Source: Lentinula raphanica | Taxonomy: Eukaryota > Basidiomycota > Agaricomycetes > Agaricales > Omphalotaceae | Assembly: GCA_027919835.1 (NCBI GenBank) | Contig: JANVFP010000008.1 | Span: 372,001 to 436,000, forward strand | Direction: 5' to 3' | Length of the DNA stretch: 64,000 nucleotides | The notes under the pieces: model-generated | Told to the model about the DNA's origin: nothing | The model's input: the letters and a program-made list of their open reading frames with translations, nothing else | Database searches by the model: none | Part shown: positions 34,423 to 46,367 of the stretch, piece after piece | Layout of the letters: each line of letters starts with the position of its first letter | Position numbering within the stretch: the first letter of the stretch is position 1 | Translations under genes and position numbers: made by a program

Positions 34423-36082
34423 ATGTCCTCGCATCTAAACCTCCATCCAATCACCATTCCAGAACTCGCGTACTCTCCGCATTCTCCTTCGGAATTCCCA
34501 TCTCCAGCAGAGAGCGACGCGCTTAGGACACCCTCTTTCCCCGAACACAATCATTCTTTGCTCGCCTTTTCTGTCCAATCTCCTGATCATTCTAGCAGCA
34601 AGCATGCTCATGCGCACAGTCATGATGTTCTTTCTACTAACGCCGCATGTGATCACGGGTTAACAACAGGCTTTGGTCTTTTGCCCCCGTTGTGTCTTGA
34701 CAATGCACGCGTTGAGAACGCATCAACCCTCAAGAATAGTCAGTATCAAAGCGAATATCCCTTCCCGGTGTCAAACGACGCGTATTCCTCCCCTTCATCA
34801 TCCGAAACATCCTCTTATCCGGCGTCTTCTCCTAAACACAAAGCGCAACACACTTTCCCCGCATACAAAGGCAATTCTCCGAAGTCGCCTGTTATCAACT
34901 ATAATCTTAATTCATCAGTTCATTCTCGCCACTTTCCTTCCGGGCATCAACTCAATCCCCACTTCGTCCGGATCTACGAACTCGGGGATGAACTTGGTTC
35001 TGGAGGTTATGGGTTCGTGGTCACGGCGAAAAACCGGATCGAAGGTCACGAGGTTGCGGTCAAGTTCATCATCAAGGAGAAGGTGCCGGACTACGCCTGG
35101 GTGAATGATGAAAGATACGGAAGGTTACCCACGGAGGTTATCATCCTCGCTAACGTTGACCACGAGAATATCGTGAGGTGTCTGGATATCTTTGAAGACG
35201 CGAAATACTACTACTTGGTATGTGGAAATTTCCTTTAGTTTTTCCGCGTCCACAAATTCACGATCGCGACGCGCGTCTCAGGTGCAAGAACTGCATGGTA
35301 CACCATGGCACAATCCTAAATACGACAAAGAAAACCCCCAACCGTCCGAACCCCCATCATCTCCTTCACGACCAACCGATTCAACTCCAGCTCTAATTCC
35401 TTCAACTCCATCGCATACATCCAGCCCTATCACATCCCTTAGTGCAAAATCCAAGCTCGGAGCTCCTCGTCCTCCGAAGTTCTCTCGTAGGCCCTCCCAC
35501 GATCTCTTCGAGTGTATTGAGCAATCGGACAATAAGTATCTGTCGGAGAATCAAGCTCGTTATGTTTTTGCACAGATCGTCGATGCCGTCGACTATCTGG
35601 ACTCTATTGGTGTGGCCCATCGTGATATCAAGGACGAGAACATTGTCATTGACAAAGAATTGAATGTATGCGTCGAATCTGTCCTCCAAAGACTGATCTC
35701 ACTGGACCCTCTTATCTAGGTCAAACTCATTGACTTTGGCAGTGCTACGTTCACTGATCCTGCCGAGCCTCGTCCATTTTACAATCTATTCTACGGCACT
35801 ACTGCTTATGCAGCGTCCGAGATCCTACAGAAGAAAGTTTACCAAGCAGCACCTGCCGAAGTATGGACGCTTGGCGTTTTGCTCTCCTATCTTCTCACTG
35901 GAACCTCACCGTTTCCGACGGTCAAAGACGCTATAGCGGGCAAGATCGTTCTCAGTGGTTCTCCGAATGTTTCGCGTCAGGCACTTAACTTACTGCACGG
36001 CTGCCTTGACCCGAATCCAAAGGCCCGTATAACGATTCAGGAGGTCAAGAGCCACTCGTGGTTGAGAGCACGCTGTGCATGA
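34423..36082 (+). CDS. Ser/Thr protein kinase, CAMK group, PAS-kinase-like catalytic domain
   Basis: The first 185 residues are disordered and rich in Ser, Pro and His, with no PAS domain. The kinase domain starts YELGDELGSGGYGFVVTAKN and continues VAVKFIIKEKVPDYAWV, with RLPTEVIILANVDHENIV. A low-complexity insert of about 75 residues separates YYYLVQELHG from DLFECIEQ. The loop HRDIKDENIVID and metal motif LIDFGSAT are intact. The activation segment ends GTTAYAASEIL, so the usual APE reads ASE. Then VWTLGVLLSYLLTGTSPFP follows, and the domain closes with DPNPKARITIQEV. DENIVID and KLIDFGSA are typical of PAS kinases (Psk1), which control sugar and translation signalling. The assignment to that family is by resemblance of the catalytic domain only. 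Confidence 0.8.
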
Positions 36083-36660
36083 AATGGGACTGTTGAAGCT
36101 CACACTGCCGGTAGATTTTACTGGTGACTCTTGTCTATATTCATTGAGACCGTATCGGACTCTTCCATCTACATATGCACTCTACCGATAATGATTCCTT
36201 ACCGCTCATCGTTTTCTCTTTATTCTACATCACTGTTCTCGGCATGGCATTAACATTCATCAGTGTATCGCATCCAGCATTTGTATCATCATCGTTATCC
36301 CTTCCCCTTTGTTAACGTTTCACAAATCATGACTGTTTCTTTGACCGTTCAATGTCATCAGAGTTTCGCATCGCATTGTTGGATTTGTAGTTTTTCTATA
36401 CTCACCATTGTACGTTCCTATCGAGACCTGCAATTCCAATTTCTAATTCACAATATTGGAAGAGATTTTCCCTCCTTTTTGTAAGTGACACGAACAGGGA
36501 TACAAGATTGACGTATGCAATTGAAAAACTTGAAATGAGGAGGAGACTGTGATGCTTCTTCGAGATGTAGGATATACGGGATATACTTAGATGGTTACAA
36601 TACAAGCAAGAAAGCGAGAAATCCCCAAGACAAGCAGAAAAAAATGCAACGCAAACAGTA
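36083..36660. other. Spacer between convergent kinase genes
   Basis: No gene is recognised in 578 bases. The stretch is AT- and pyrimidine-rich. It must contain the two 3' ends. Confidence 0.45.
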
Positions 36661-38042
36661 TCAGTGTACAGGTTTCGGCGACGGTATAGCAGGCTTCGAA
36701 AGGAGCATCATTGAAGCCGTCCAAAAGCCATGGTAAAGTGCTCGAAACGGTTTGATCAGCGAATTTTCATCTTTCTTCGTTGCCCTTGCGCGTAGCTTCC
36801 ACCATGGTACTTGCTGGACGATCTGCGAAAATCGCGAGGCTACCTCATCCATCGTCGGTCGTTTAGACGGATCGTCCCCGACCATATCTTCGACCAGCGA
36901 TCTTAAGAACTCGAAACCGGACATTCCAGGATCATCAAGATTAGGGTTATAATCACCCTGGGTTCAGAGTTAATGAAGATGAAACATTATCGTTGAAAGA
37001 GCACCTACATCGAGGAATGAAATTCGAATGAGGTTACCGAGAATATAGACATCCGTAACAAAAGGATCGCACGGGATACCTTGAAGGCCCTCGGGTGGAG
37101 TATAGCCTCCAGACCTGATGGCGTATTCAGCTGGACGGGGTTGTGAAGGGTCGTACATTCGAGAGCAGCCAAAATCGATGAGATAGTATCGGGGAGGACG
37201 CCGAGTACGAGAATGGTGCAATGCTCGTCCGCTCCAGTCGTATCTCTTCTTGGGACGCATGGGGTGATAGGGTCGTGTATACATTGCATCGGCTTCCATA
37301 GCCATATTGTTAATCGCACAATCTCTAAGCAGCAGCAGAGTCAGTCATACATGGCATTGTTAATGACTGAGTAACGCACCTGTGCGCTATATTATTCTGG
37401 TGCATGTATTGTAGGCCCTGTACAAATGATTATGAACCTTAGTAGTCTTCCTTGGGACGAACGGGGAAACATACTTCGATCATCTCACTGAGAAACTGGA
37501 TTCCTTCTCCAACTGTCCGGAATCGGGGATCCATTACTTTGCGCATCCAAGCCATGACTAGTATTTTCTCTGCTGCTCCTGGGACAGGAAGAACGTCAAT
37601 GATGCGGACACAATGATTACGCGGATCTGAGTTGTGGGCGTCGTCAGAGAATAATGTGGCAATCTGTGTTTCACTGGTCTCGTCCTTGACACGTTTCATT
37701 GCTACCACGAGCGAATCCGAGATGCGAAGAGCGTCCATGATAGTGTAACGCTAACAACAGAGTTAGTATCAATGTATGAAGAGAGCAATGAGAACACACG
37801 AATATCATTTGACCGTCTTCTGCCAAATGTCCTCTGAATTTCCTAGGATCGTAAGAGGGCTTCCAGCCAGGACGATACCGTGGTCTCATGAGGTATCCAT
37901 GTTCTTTCAGATATTCGAAGTGCTGAATCCACCATATTTCATGTTCACTGAGAGCGCTGAAGTCGAAATCGCGGGAGTTGGGTACTATTGCTGACTGCCG
38001 CAGGGCGTTATACCGCTCAAGGGTGATCTCGTTATCGTCCAT
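36661..38042 (-). CDS. Mushroom-type orphan protein kinase
   Basis: A member of a kinase family expanded in Agaricomycetes. It starts MDDNEITLERYNALRQSAIV, then SALSEHEIWWIQHFEYLKEH, and RPGWKPSYDPRKFRG. The N-lobe lacks a glycine-rich loop but keeps the lysine in LVVAMKRV. The catalytic loop is YMHQNNIAHRDCAINNMAM. DWSGRALHHSRTRRPPRYY precedes the metal motif LIDFGCSRMYD. GYTPPEGLQG replaces the APE region, and DPSKRPTMDEVASRF closes the C-lobe. HRD and DFG are present, so catalysis is possible, but ATP binding without the loop is uncertain. The stop follows AIPSPKPVH. Upstream DNA, including a stretch that reads LLLPQPRR in the same frame before the ATG, is duplicated in the pseudogene nearby. 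Confidence 0.8.
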
Positions 38043-38388
38043 GAAGTAGGGACGTCGAGGTTGAGGAAGAAGAAGGACAACATGACGATTTTTGAACAAG
38101 GATGGCTAAAGCTGGTAATGTAATTGTTCTTCTTCATAGCAACGACTCTTCAGTTGGGGGATTCTGATAAGATAAGATCATCAAGTGAATGACTAGGGGC
38201 TACTGGGGTGCCTCCCCGTCTGAGCCATCTCCATGAGAATTGGAAAACTGAAGGCCAAGATTCAACGTACTTAGTAGTTGGTATGGGGGAAGTGTACTGG
38301 GCAGGATTAACTTTTCCGTCATTGGCATGCTTCGAGCCCTATTCTTTGCAAAACATTCGAATTAGAATAGCTGTTGCTCAATGGTGCG

Positions 38389-38635
38389 ATGAGCCGTTTG
38401 AATCGTGGGGCCAGCCAGCACACTGCGAATCTTCATTAGGCTTTTTTCTCGACTGTATCAGCAGCGGTGTATTGTAGAATCTCCTAGAGGAGCCTAGAGG
38501 CTGTTATCCCTATGAGCCGTTTGAATCGTGGGGCCATTCAGCACACTGCGAGTCTGTGCTCGGAATCTTCATGCGGTTTTTTTCGACTGTAGCAGCGGCG
38601 GTGAATTGTGGAATCTCCTAGAGGCTGTTATCCCA
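38389..38635 (+). repeat. 123-bp direct tandem duplication
   Basis: Two adjacent copies begin atgagccgtttgaatcgtgg at 38389 and 38512. Both continue with ggggcca..cagcacactgcga, a cttc..tttttt..cgactgta block, agcagcgg, and end atctcctagag..ctgttatccc. The copies differ by scattered substitutions and small indels. There is no coding content. They lie between the intact orphan kinase and its truncated copy, so they may mark the same local duplication process. Confidence 0.85.
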
Positions 38636-38830
38636 ATGTGAGTAGGGATTGCGCCGATTGATTTCAACAACGGGTGCGATTTTGTCTCCCAAAGGCAGAA
38701 TCAATACCTCTTGACACTAAGGAGTCGAGGTATCTAGAGTCTGCTAGTAAAAACCGCGCGCTGGTAGGACCTCGGCTAATCGTGGCAGGAATGCCATAAA
38801 GTTTCCATAACAGGAAAAATAACCCTGGGC

Positions 38831-39045
38831 GTTTAACGGCGACCCTGAGCGCTTCCACTTCCTGAGTCAATCCACCATTCTTCATGTTCGTTGAGTGCGA
38901 AGATGTCCAAGCGACGTGGATTGGGCTTCTGCCGCAGAGCTAAGACCTGCTCTATGCTGATACCGTTATTGTCCATGATGAGGAGACGTCGAGGTTGAGG
39001 GAGAAGAAGTAGAACATTATACTTGATTTCAGAACAAGGATGGCT
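38831..39045 (-). pseudogene. Truncated duplicate of the orphan kinase 5' end
   Basis: On the minus strand, MDNNGISIEQVLALRQKPNP and RRLDIFALNEHEEWWID match the start of the kinase at 36661-38042 (MDDNEITLERYNALRQ.., FSALSEHEIWWIQ). Upstream DNA is also alike: both read LLLPQPRR before the ATG and both contain gaacaaggatggct further out. The similarity stops right after EEWWID, at about 38875, and no kinase motifs follow. It is therefore a 5' remnant of a tandem or dispersed copy. Sequence beyond it (38660-38830) shows no kinase similarity. Confidence 0.82.
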
Positions 39046-39456
39046 TATTGTGTCCAATGTCCATTGAGTTCTTCGAAGATGGTTTGTTCACGGGATATAA
39101 TTCTTGTATTCTTTCTTTGTCTTTCTTCGTTGGCTAATCATATCCTGTGGCTGGTTCGATCTGAAGGAAACATTAGCAGGTTGGTCTTTCTTGTACTCTA
39201 GATCGTTGTCGGCAACCTTGAATATTTGATAAATCGAAGCAGTTGGACCGATACCGTACCTTTTGCACTGAGCGCCATGTTCAATGTTTTTCTACTGCTT
39301 CATACCTCCAGGACCTTCCAGGACTCGATTTCAGTTACGATGGTAGAAGTTCAAGTTGTGGATTTCGTCTGGAGTGACGCAATAGAAAGCCACATGACCT
39401 GGCAAAGGACCAATCAGAACCATTTCATTTTGGCCGAGCGTCTCATCCCGACTGTC

Positions 39457-40535
<1,079 letters not shown>

Positions 40536-40844
40536 AGCGCATTAATATGTGTAGAGTAGCCTGAGTTACGTAGAACATTGAGGATTTCATACACTAAGTA
40601 CTATTGAGTGGAAAATCCAAAGGGTCCGGACTTGCCGCACACGGTGTATTGCTCGCCGTATGAATGTATCAGAGCGCAATTCTTTTTCTCCTTCTACCAC
40701 AGCATTGAACAGGAACATCGTTTGGTCTTATTGCAAAAGATAAAGACTGGGAAAAGGCTGGCACTGTTGAGTCAGGGTCGCTTAGTTTGAAACTTTCCAT
40801 CACCGGGCAAATTCTTACTTTCTGGCTAGCGGCGACGAGCGACG
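40536..40844. other. Short intergenic region
   Basis: About 309 bases without a gene, holding the 3' end of the PSST gene and the promoter of the next one. No notable motif. Confidence 0.4.
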
Positions 40845-43800
40845 ATGGCTGCCGCTCTTTACTCTTCGCAGAATGGCCCACAACCTTCGACACCGCTCAT
40901 GAACGAGCTCGACTTCAGAGACAACCGATATCCGTCTATAGCCGCTCATTCTTTCAAATCGACTCGGGATCAGGCAACGTCTAGTAGTGTGTTGATGGCT
41001 TCGTCTGGATGGGAACCAGAGGAAAAGGAAACCAGCTCATCCAATCCTCCTCGACGAAGTTCACCCTCAAGAAATGGTGCCTCTGACGTTCAGTCATTGC
41101 CAGAACCTTCAAAGAGCGCTGTTTCCTATTCTTTACCACAAAACAATCGTCGTGTAGTGGAACGGTATAGCCTCGATAATGATGCCACTCAGCAGGAACC
41201 AACACCTCAGCAGAAACTGCCTTCTCACCAGGACATGTCACCATCTTTGATTCCTTCAGCTCCTCGCCATCCATCATTGCCTCTAGCAGGTATCGGTGCA
41301 GGCCCGAGTAACACCATTAGCTCCGCTTCACCAGTCATCATACCTCTTTCTGCTTCACCGACATATACTCCTCCGATATCCACCAAACAAAGAGCTTATC
41401 CACAGCAACCGACATACATTCAAAATGTGTCTCCCAATCCCGTTAATCCTGTCTACTTGCCCAATAATCCTCCTGCAGAAGAAATATGCATTGAGTGTGC
41501 AATGCGTGATCAGGATATGGCCGATGTCGATGTCACGTCTCCTGGGGTTTGGGACAGAGAGAGTGATATCTACTATGAAGAATTGAAGCGCAAGGAAGCA
41601 GAGGAGGAAGCGAGTGGTATCATCAATACTGAAGGACCCCCAAGACCGAAAGCAACAGGTGGTCAATTGACCGAATCAAATCTCAAGCTCTGGTTGAGCG
41701 TCGTACGTGTTCAGAATTTTACCCTATACTCTTATAAACACTGACATTGAATGTGATGTTGCACAGAACCCCCGAGAGCCTACTTCACGGCAACAGACTT
41801 TAAACTCCTACATCAAAACACAACGGACTCTACTCGAGGCTGAAGCCCTCGCTCGTGCTCGTGCTTTATACGAAGCCAAAGAACTCGACAACCGCATGCG
41901 GGATACCTATTCTCAGCTTCGCCGCTCTGCCTACGACACAGGTAACAGCGCTTCTCCTGCAGACGACATGGGTGGTGTTCGGATCAAGCCTCCTACGTCC
42001 CCTGCGGTTGCTTCCTTCCCCCCTCGTGCCCACGACCGTTCTCACTCGCGTGACGTGACGTTGCTCGAGAACGGCATGATCGTCGAGCACGTTGATGTCC
42101 GGAAGGAAGAGAGAGAAGCTAAAGATCGCCGTCGGAAGGATGAACGCCGCGCGAGGAAATCCTCTCGTAGTTCTGCTGTGGATGTGAACTCTCTCATGTC
42201 CACTCACAGTCTCGTTGCGCCTCAGACGGATAGTGGGGTTGGGCTGAAGCCTTATTCTCGATATTCCCAGGCTAGCTCGGCGCGGCCGTTGAGCGTGCTG
42301 ACCGCACCTCTGGATAGGCCTGATCTTCCTCGGGCATTGTCGCAAGCCTCCTTTTCTGATGTGCAAAGCTTGGGCTCACCGTCTCCAAGGCGCCGCTTTT
42401 TCGGAGTAAGGTCAAGTTACTGGAGAAGTCAAGATAGCTTGGCAATGTCTGGAGTTTCTGGCAGCATGATGGATATGCAGTGAGTAAAGCTTTATATATC
42501 TCCAACTCACGACTGACTTTCGTCACAGTGTCGCTCTCCAGAGAGAAGGAAACCGAGCTCAGCTAGTCCAGTCTCCTGTCGACGTAGCCTCGGGCCTGCA
42601 CCGTCAAACCTGGCCCAGCACAGAACTGGCACCTATCATGTCACGGCAGTCGGAGGAAAAACCACAGAAAAAGAAGAAGGGATTGGCCAAAATATGGCGC
42701 TTAGTAACAAGGTCGGGGAAAAACGAGTCTTCCAGTACTAGAGGAAGCCAATCCCTCGATCGTAACGAAGACGATTCAGATTACCCACTAGCTCCTCCCC
42801 CTCCACTGTCCTATCTCGTCAACCGCGGAAGTCCTGGCGACAGGATGGGTCCCCGACATGCGTCCACGCCATCACTCCCGTTAACATCCAGTCCTAAACT
42901 GGCTCCTTCCTCGACCACAGGCATCTCGCCTCCCACCGCTCCGTCTACTGCCCTTCCATCCCCCGCTTCCTCCCGTCAGTCTGGCGCAGATCAAGACACG
43001 GCTGAGGCGCGGAAGGTACCGATTGCCCATACCGAAGATACCGAGCCTACCGCCGCCGGACTCTTCGTCGTCCCTCCAAACGTGCACTCACCCATATCCG
43101 AACCGGACCTTCGTCGGGTGAGCCAAACCGCGATACCCATCGTCGACGTCCCGATCGACAAGCAGCATCTCTCACAAACGGTGTCTTCCCGGCTAACCAT
43201 CTCTACCCTCTCACGAGAAAAATCCCTCCCGCCTCTTCCCAACGATGCGGCTGCCGTCCTCAGACCGTATGTGAACGGCAACGCGCGCGATAGCAGTCGC
43301 CCACGGACCGTGTATACGTTTGACTCCCGACCCCCAGGGACCGGGCCCCCGCACGACTTTGTCCCTCCCCAAGCGGCGTTTAGGACAGACGCGAGACGGC
43401 AATCGTTTGGTGGTCTTGCCTCGAGACCGAACCTCAGCGGGTTCCTCAGCCGGTCAGCGAACGGCAGGCCGCAGCGGGGGATGGGATCGGCCTATGACGA
43501 GTTTGGTGCCTCGCGTGGTTCGTTGAGGCTTCCTTCCGCCGCCGCCGCCGCCGAGCCAAATGCGAGGCAGTCTGTGGTTCTGACAGGGCCAGGGACAGGG
43601 CCCACGCCGACAAAGCGGCGGTCGAGGTTTGGGCTGTCGAGTTTGTTGGGGAAGAAGAAGAACAACGGCAGTTCGCCTGAACGAGCGCGGTCAAAGGACG
43701 TGCATGAGTCGCAGTATCAAGCCTATGGTGGAACTCAACAGCAGCCACAGCAGCAACAACAGTTCCCTGCGATCCATACTTCTGGATCGGATGTACATGA

Positions 43801-44005
43801 TGAGGTTATGACCGGATACGCTACGTCCAATTCTCGGCATAGTGCGCTTAGTGGAGCTGGTGGTGGCGGAGGAGGAGGAGGAGGAGCAGGACCACGGATG
43901 TCGATCACTTCAAGAAAGGCTTTGGACGAATTAGTCTCCCAAGACGCGGAGTTTGTCGCCTATCGGTATCCGTCGAACGACCAGCGGTTGGATTTGTTAC
44001 GTTGA
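40845..44005 (+). CDS. Large disordered conserved fungal protein, function unknown
   Basis: Three exons (introns at about 41702 and 42480) encode roughly 1,000 residues. Most of the chain is Ser/Pro/Gln-rich and probably disordered. The recognisable conserved segment is EEICIECAMRDQDMADVDV followed by TSPGVWDRESDIYYEELKRK. A helical region, LLEAEALARARALYEAKELD, comes next, then LENGMIVEHVDVRKEEREAK and a basic coiled stretch (DRRRKDERRARKSSRSS). KPQKKKKGLAKIWRLVTRSG is a basic amphipathic patch that could bind membranes. A KRRSRFGLSSLLGKKK motif recurs near the end, followed by polyQ and polyG runs. I recall the ECAMRDQDMADVDV block from other fungal hypotheticals but know of no assigned role. 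There is no enzyme motif, signal peptide or TM helix. Confidence 0.72.
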
Positions 44006-44623
44006 GTGATGTTTCGGGTTTGTTTTAAGAAAAAATTGTTCTCTGGCTTTGTTCAAGATTCGTTCGGACTTGATCTATACATCTATAACTCATTCTGACT
44101 CCAGGTTTGCTTTTTCCGACTCTCGTTCTCTTCATCCACATTGTTATATCATGTTCTCCGTTCTGCTCTCGACCATTACTCACCTCGCACGACAACGCGT
44201 TTTCTGTCTCCCTTTGGATCCCAAACTTGCCCTACCTTTGTCTTTCTGATTATCCCGGCCCATTGCTTTTGTCTGCTCGTTAACGCCGTCCTCCACTCAC
44301 TATCCCTCAAATTAATCCTCGTTCAATCTCTATTTCTGATCATATCTATTTCCGACTCGAGTCAAACTGTCGATTGACCACCGGACACACTTACCCTGAC
44401 TTACCCTTTTCTTTCTTTAACCTCCATCTCAGATTCCCCAAAGTATGATTTGATGTGCACATTCGTTTTACTTACTGCAATGCATATATAACCTCTCCTA
44501 ATCCCATATTGTGGAAAATATACATATGTAGATAGTTTTGCTACCATGGTGCATGAGGAATGCTTGCGATCTATTTCGATAATTCAATAGACGAACGAAC
44601 GTCACCAGTGACATAACGAAAGC
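44006..44623. other. Pyrimidine-rich intergenic region
   Basis: No gene in 618 bases. Long C/T-rich tracts (44100-44420) are followed by an AT-rich part with atatacatatgtag near 44520. It should hold the 3' end of the disordered-protein gene and the chitinase promoter. Confidence 0.45.
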
Positions 44624-46266
44624 ATGCCGCCTTCATACGAACCACTACCATCGAACGACTCTGAACAAGATATCACACAGCCCAGAGCTAATTCACCGTC
44701 GATATCGAGCAAACGTTCCAAAGCCGGGTTTAGAAACGTGCTGTTAATAACTCTAGGGTTTCTTACTACCGCATTTGTGTTTTACAAAGCAGGCCAGTGG
44801 TCTGTGTCTGTTTCGCCAGTACCTTCAACAACTTCAAATTCAACTTTGCTAGAAGGCTCAAGCTCAGATACAAAGGAATTCTCTGAAGAGAAAGAGATTA
44901 TGGCTGGAAAATACAGCGTTGGATAGTCAGTCTTTCGAATTTTCTCCGACTGTTTTGCGTTACAGATTGGTAGTTTTGTCAATTGGGGAATCTACGGACG
45001 AAAGTTTCCACCTTCTTCGATTCCCGTGCAAGATCTAACGTACGTCTCACCCCCCCGTTTCCTTTTATCCATATCCACACACACAAGTTGCAGTCACATC
45101 CTCTACGCCTTTGCGAACATCAACCCGTCCTCGGGCGAGGTCACCCTGTCCGATCTCTGGGCGGACCAAGATATCCACTACCCCGGCGACTCCTGGAACG
45201 ACCCCGGCGGACCGAACCTGTACGGCAACCTGAAAGCGATCTACCTGCTCAAAAAAGCCAACCGACATCTGAAGGTCCTCCTGTCGATCGGGGGATGGAC
45301 GTACTCGGCTTCGTTCCACCCCGTCGTCCTCTCACCCGCGCTCCGGGCGAGGTTCGTGGAGAGCGCTGTGGGGCTGTTGGAGGATTACGGGTTGGATGGG
45401 CTGGATGTGGATTATGAGTATCCACAGGATGAGGCGCAGGCGAGGGGGTATGTGGACTTGTTGAGGGAGTTGAGGGAGGCGTTGGATAGGCATGCGATGG
45501 GCAAGGGCGCAGGTTGTAGGTTTTTGTTGACGATCGCAGCTCCGTGTGGACCAGACAATTACAAGAGGTTGCGTATCCGAGAGATGGATGGATATCTTGA
45601 TTTTTGGAATATGATGGCCTATGACTTTGGTACGATATTTATCCCTTTCATAGCACACAAACATAACCCTTTCTTCTAGCTGGATCCTGGGACAAAATAG
45701 CGAACCACCAAGCGAACCTCCACCCCTCCCCCAGCACCGCCCTCTCCGTCTCCCAATCCATCTCCCACTACCTCTCCTCCGGCGTCCCCCCACCCAAACT
45801 CATCCTCGGCATCCCCCTCTACGGCCGCTCCTTCCTCCATACCTCCGGCCCCGGTTCCCCCTACACCGGTATCGGCCAAGGCTCCTGGGAAGCAGGCGTG
45901 TACGACTACCGCGCCCTGCCCCTCCCTGCCTCCCACGTGATGCAAGACGACCAAGCGAAGGCGAGCTGGTCGTATGATTATCAGACGAGGGAGATGGTGA
46001 GCTTTGATAGTGAGCAAGTGGGGAGCTGGAAGGGGGAGTGGATCAGGAAGATGGGGTTGGGCGGGTGTATGTTTTGGGAGTTGTCTGGGGATAAGGGGGG
46101 TCCGGAGAGGAAGGAGATGGAGGGGGGGTATGGGAAGGATGGCCAGCCTGGGAACAGTTTGGTCAGGGTTGTGAAGGAGGCTATGGGCGGAATTGAGATG
46201 TCGGAGCAGAATTGGTTGAGGTATGAACAGAGTCGGTTTGAGAATTTGAGGAATGGAATGGAGTAG
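44624..46266 (+). CDS. Membrane-anchored GH18 chitinase
   Basis: Endo-type chitinase of glycoside hydrolase family 18, acting on cell-wall chitin. The N-terminus is cytosolic and polar (MPPSYEPLPSNDSEQD), then VLLITLGFLTTAFVFYKAG is a single transmembrane helix with no cleavage site, which predicts a type II membrane protein. A Ser/Thr linker leads to the barrel: YFVNWGIYGRKFPPSSIP, THILYAFANINPSSGEV, LKVLLSIGGWTYSASF and the catalytic DGLDVDYEYP. MMAYDFAGSWDK, LILGIPLYGRSF and GGCMFWELSGDKGG complete the substrate cleft. Three introns are seen, one with a gtcagt donor. No chitin-binding module is present. Base composition alternates between C-rich and G-rich coding blocks. Confidence 0.9.
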
Positions 46267-46367
46267 TGCTCTCATTATACATTCAGGTAAAACAACAAGT
46301 CGTGTGTGATCAGAAAACAAAAACGTAATTCATCAATGGAGCAGTGTATGTACTAGTACAACCAGAC

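Noticed and set aside
34673..35104. 143-codon plus-strand frame within the PAS-kinase-like gene
   Set aside because: It is an out-of-frame shadow rich in Arg and Ser; the true frame carries the kinase motifs.
45676..46320. 214-codon antisense open frame in the chitinase gene, and a 153-codon one beside it
   Set aside because: They arise from the strong C/G strand bias of the chitinase coding sequence; the products are Pro/Leu/Gly repeats without domain features.
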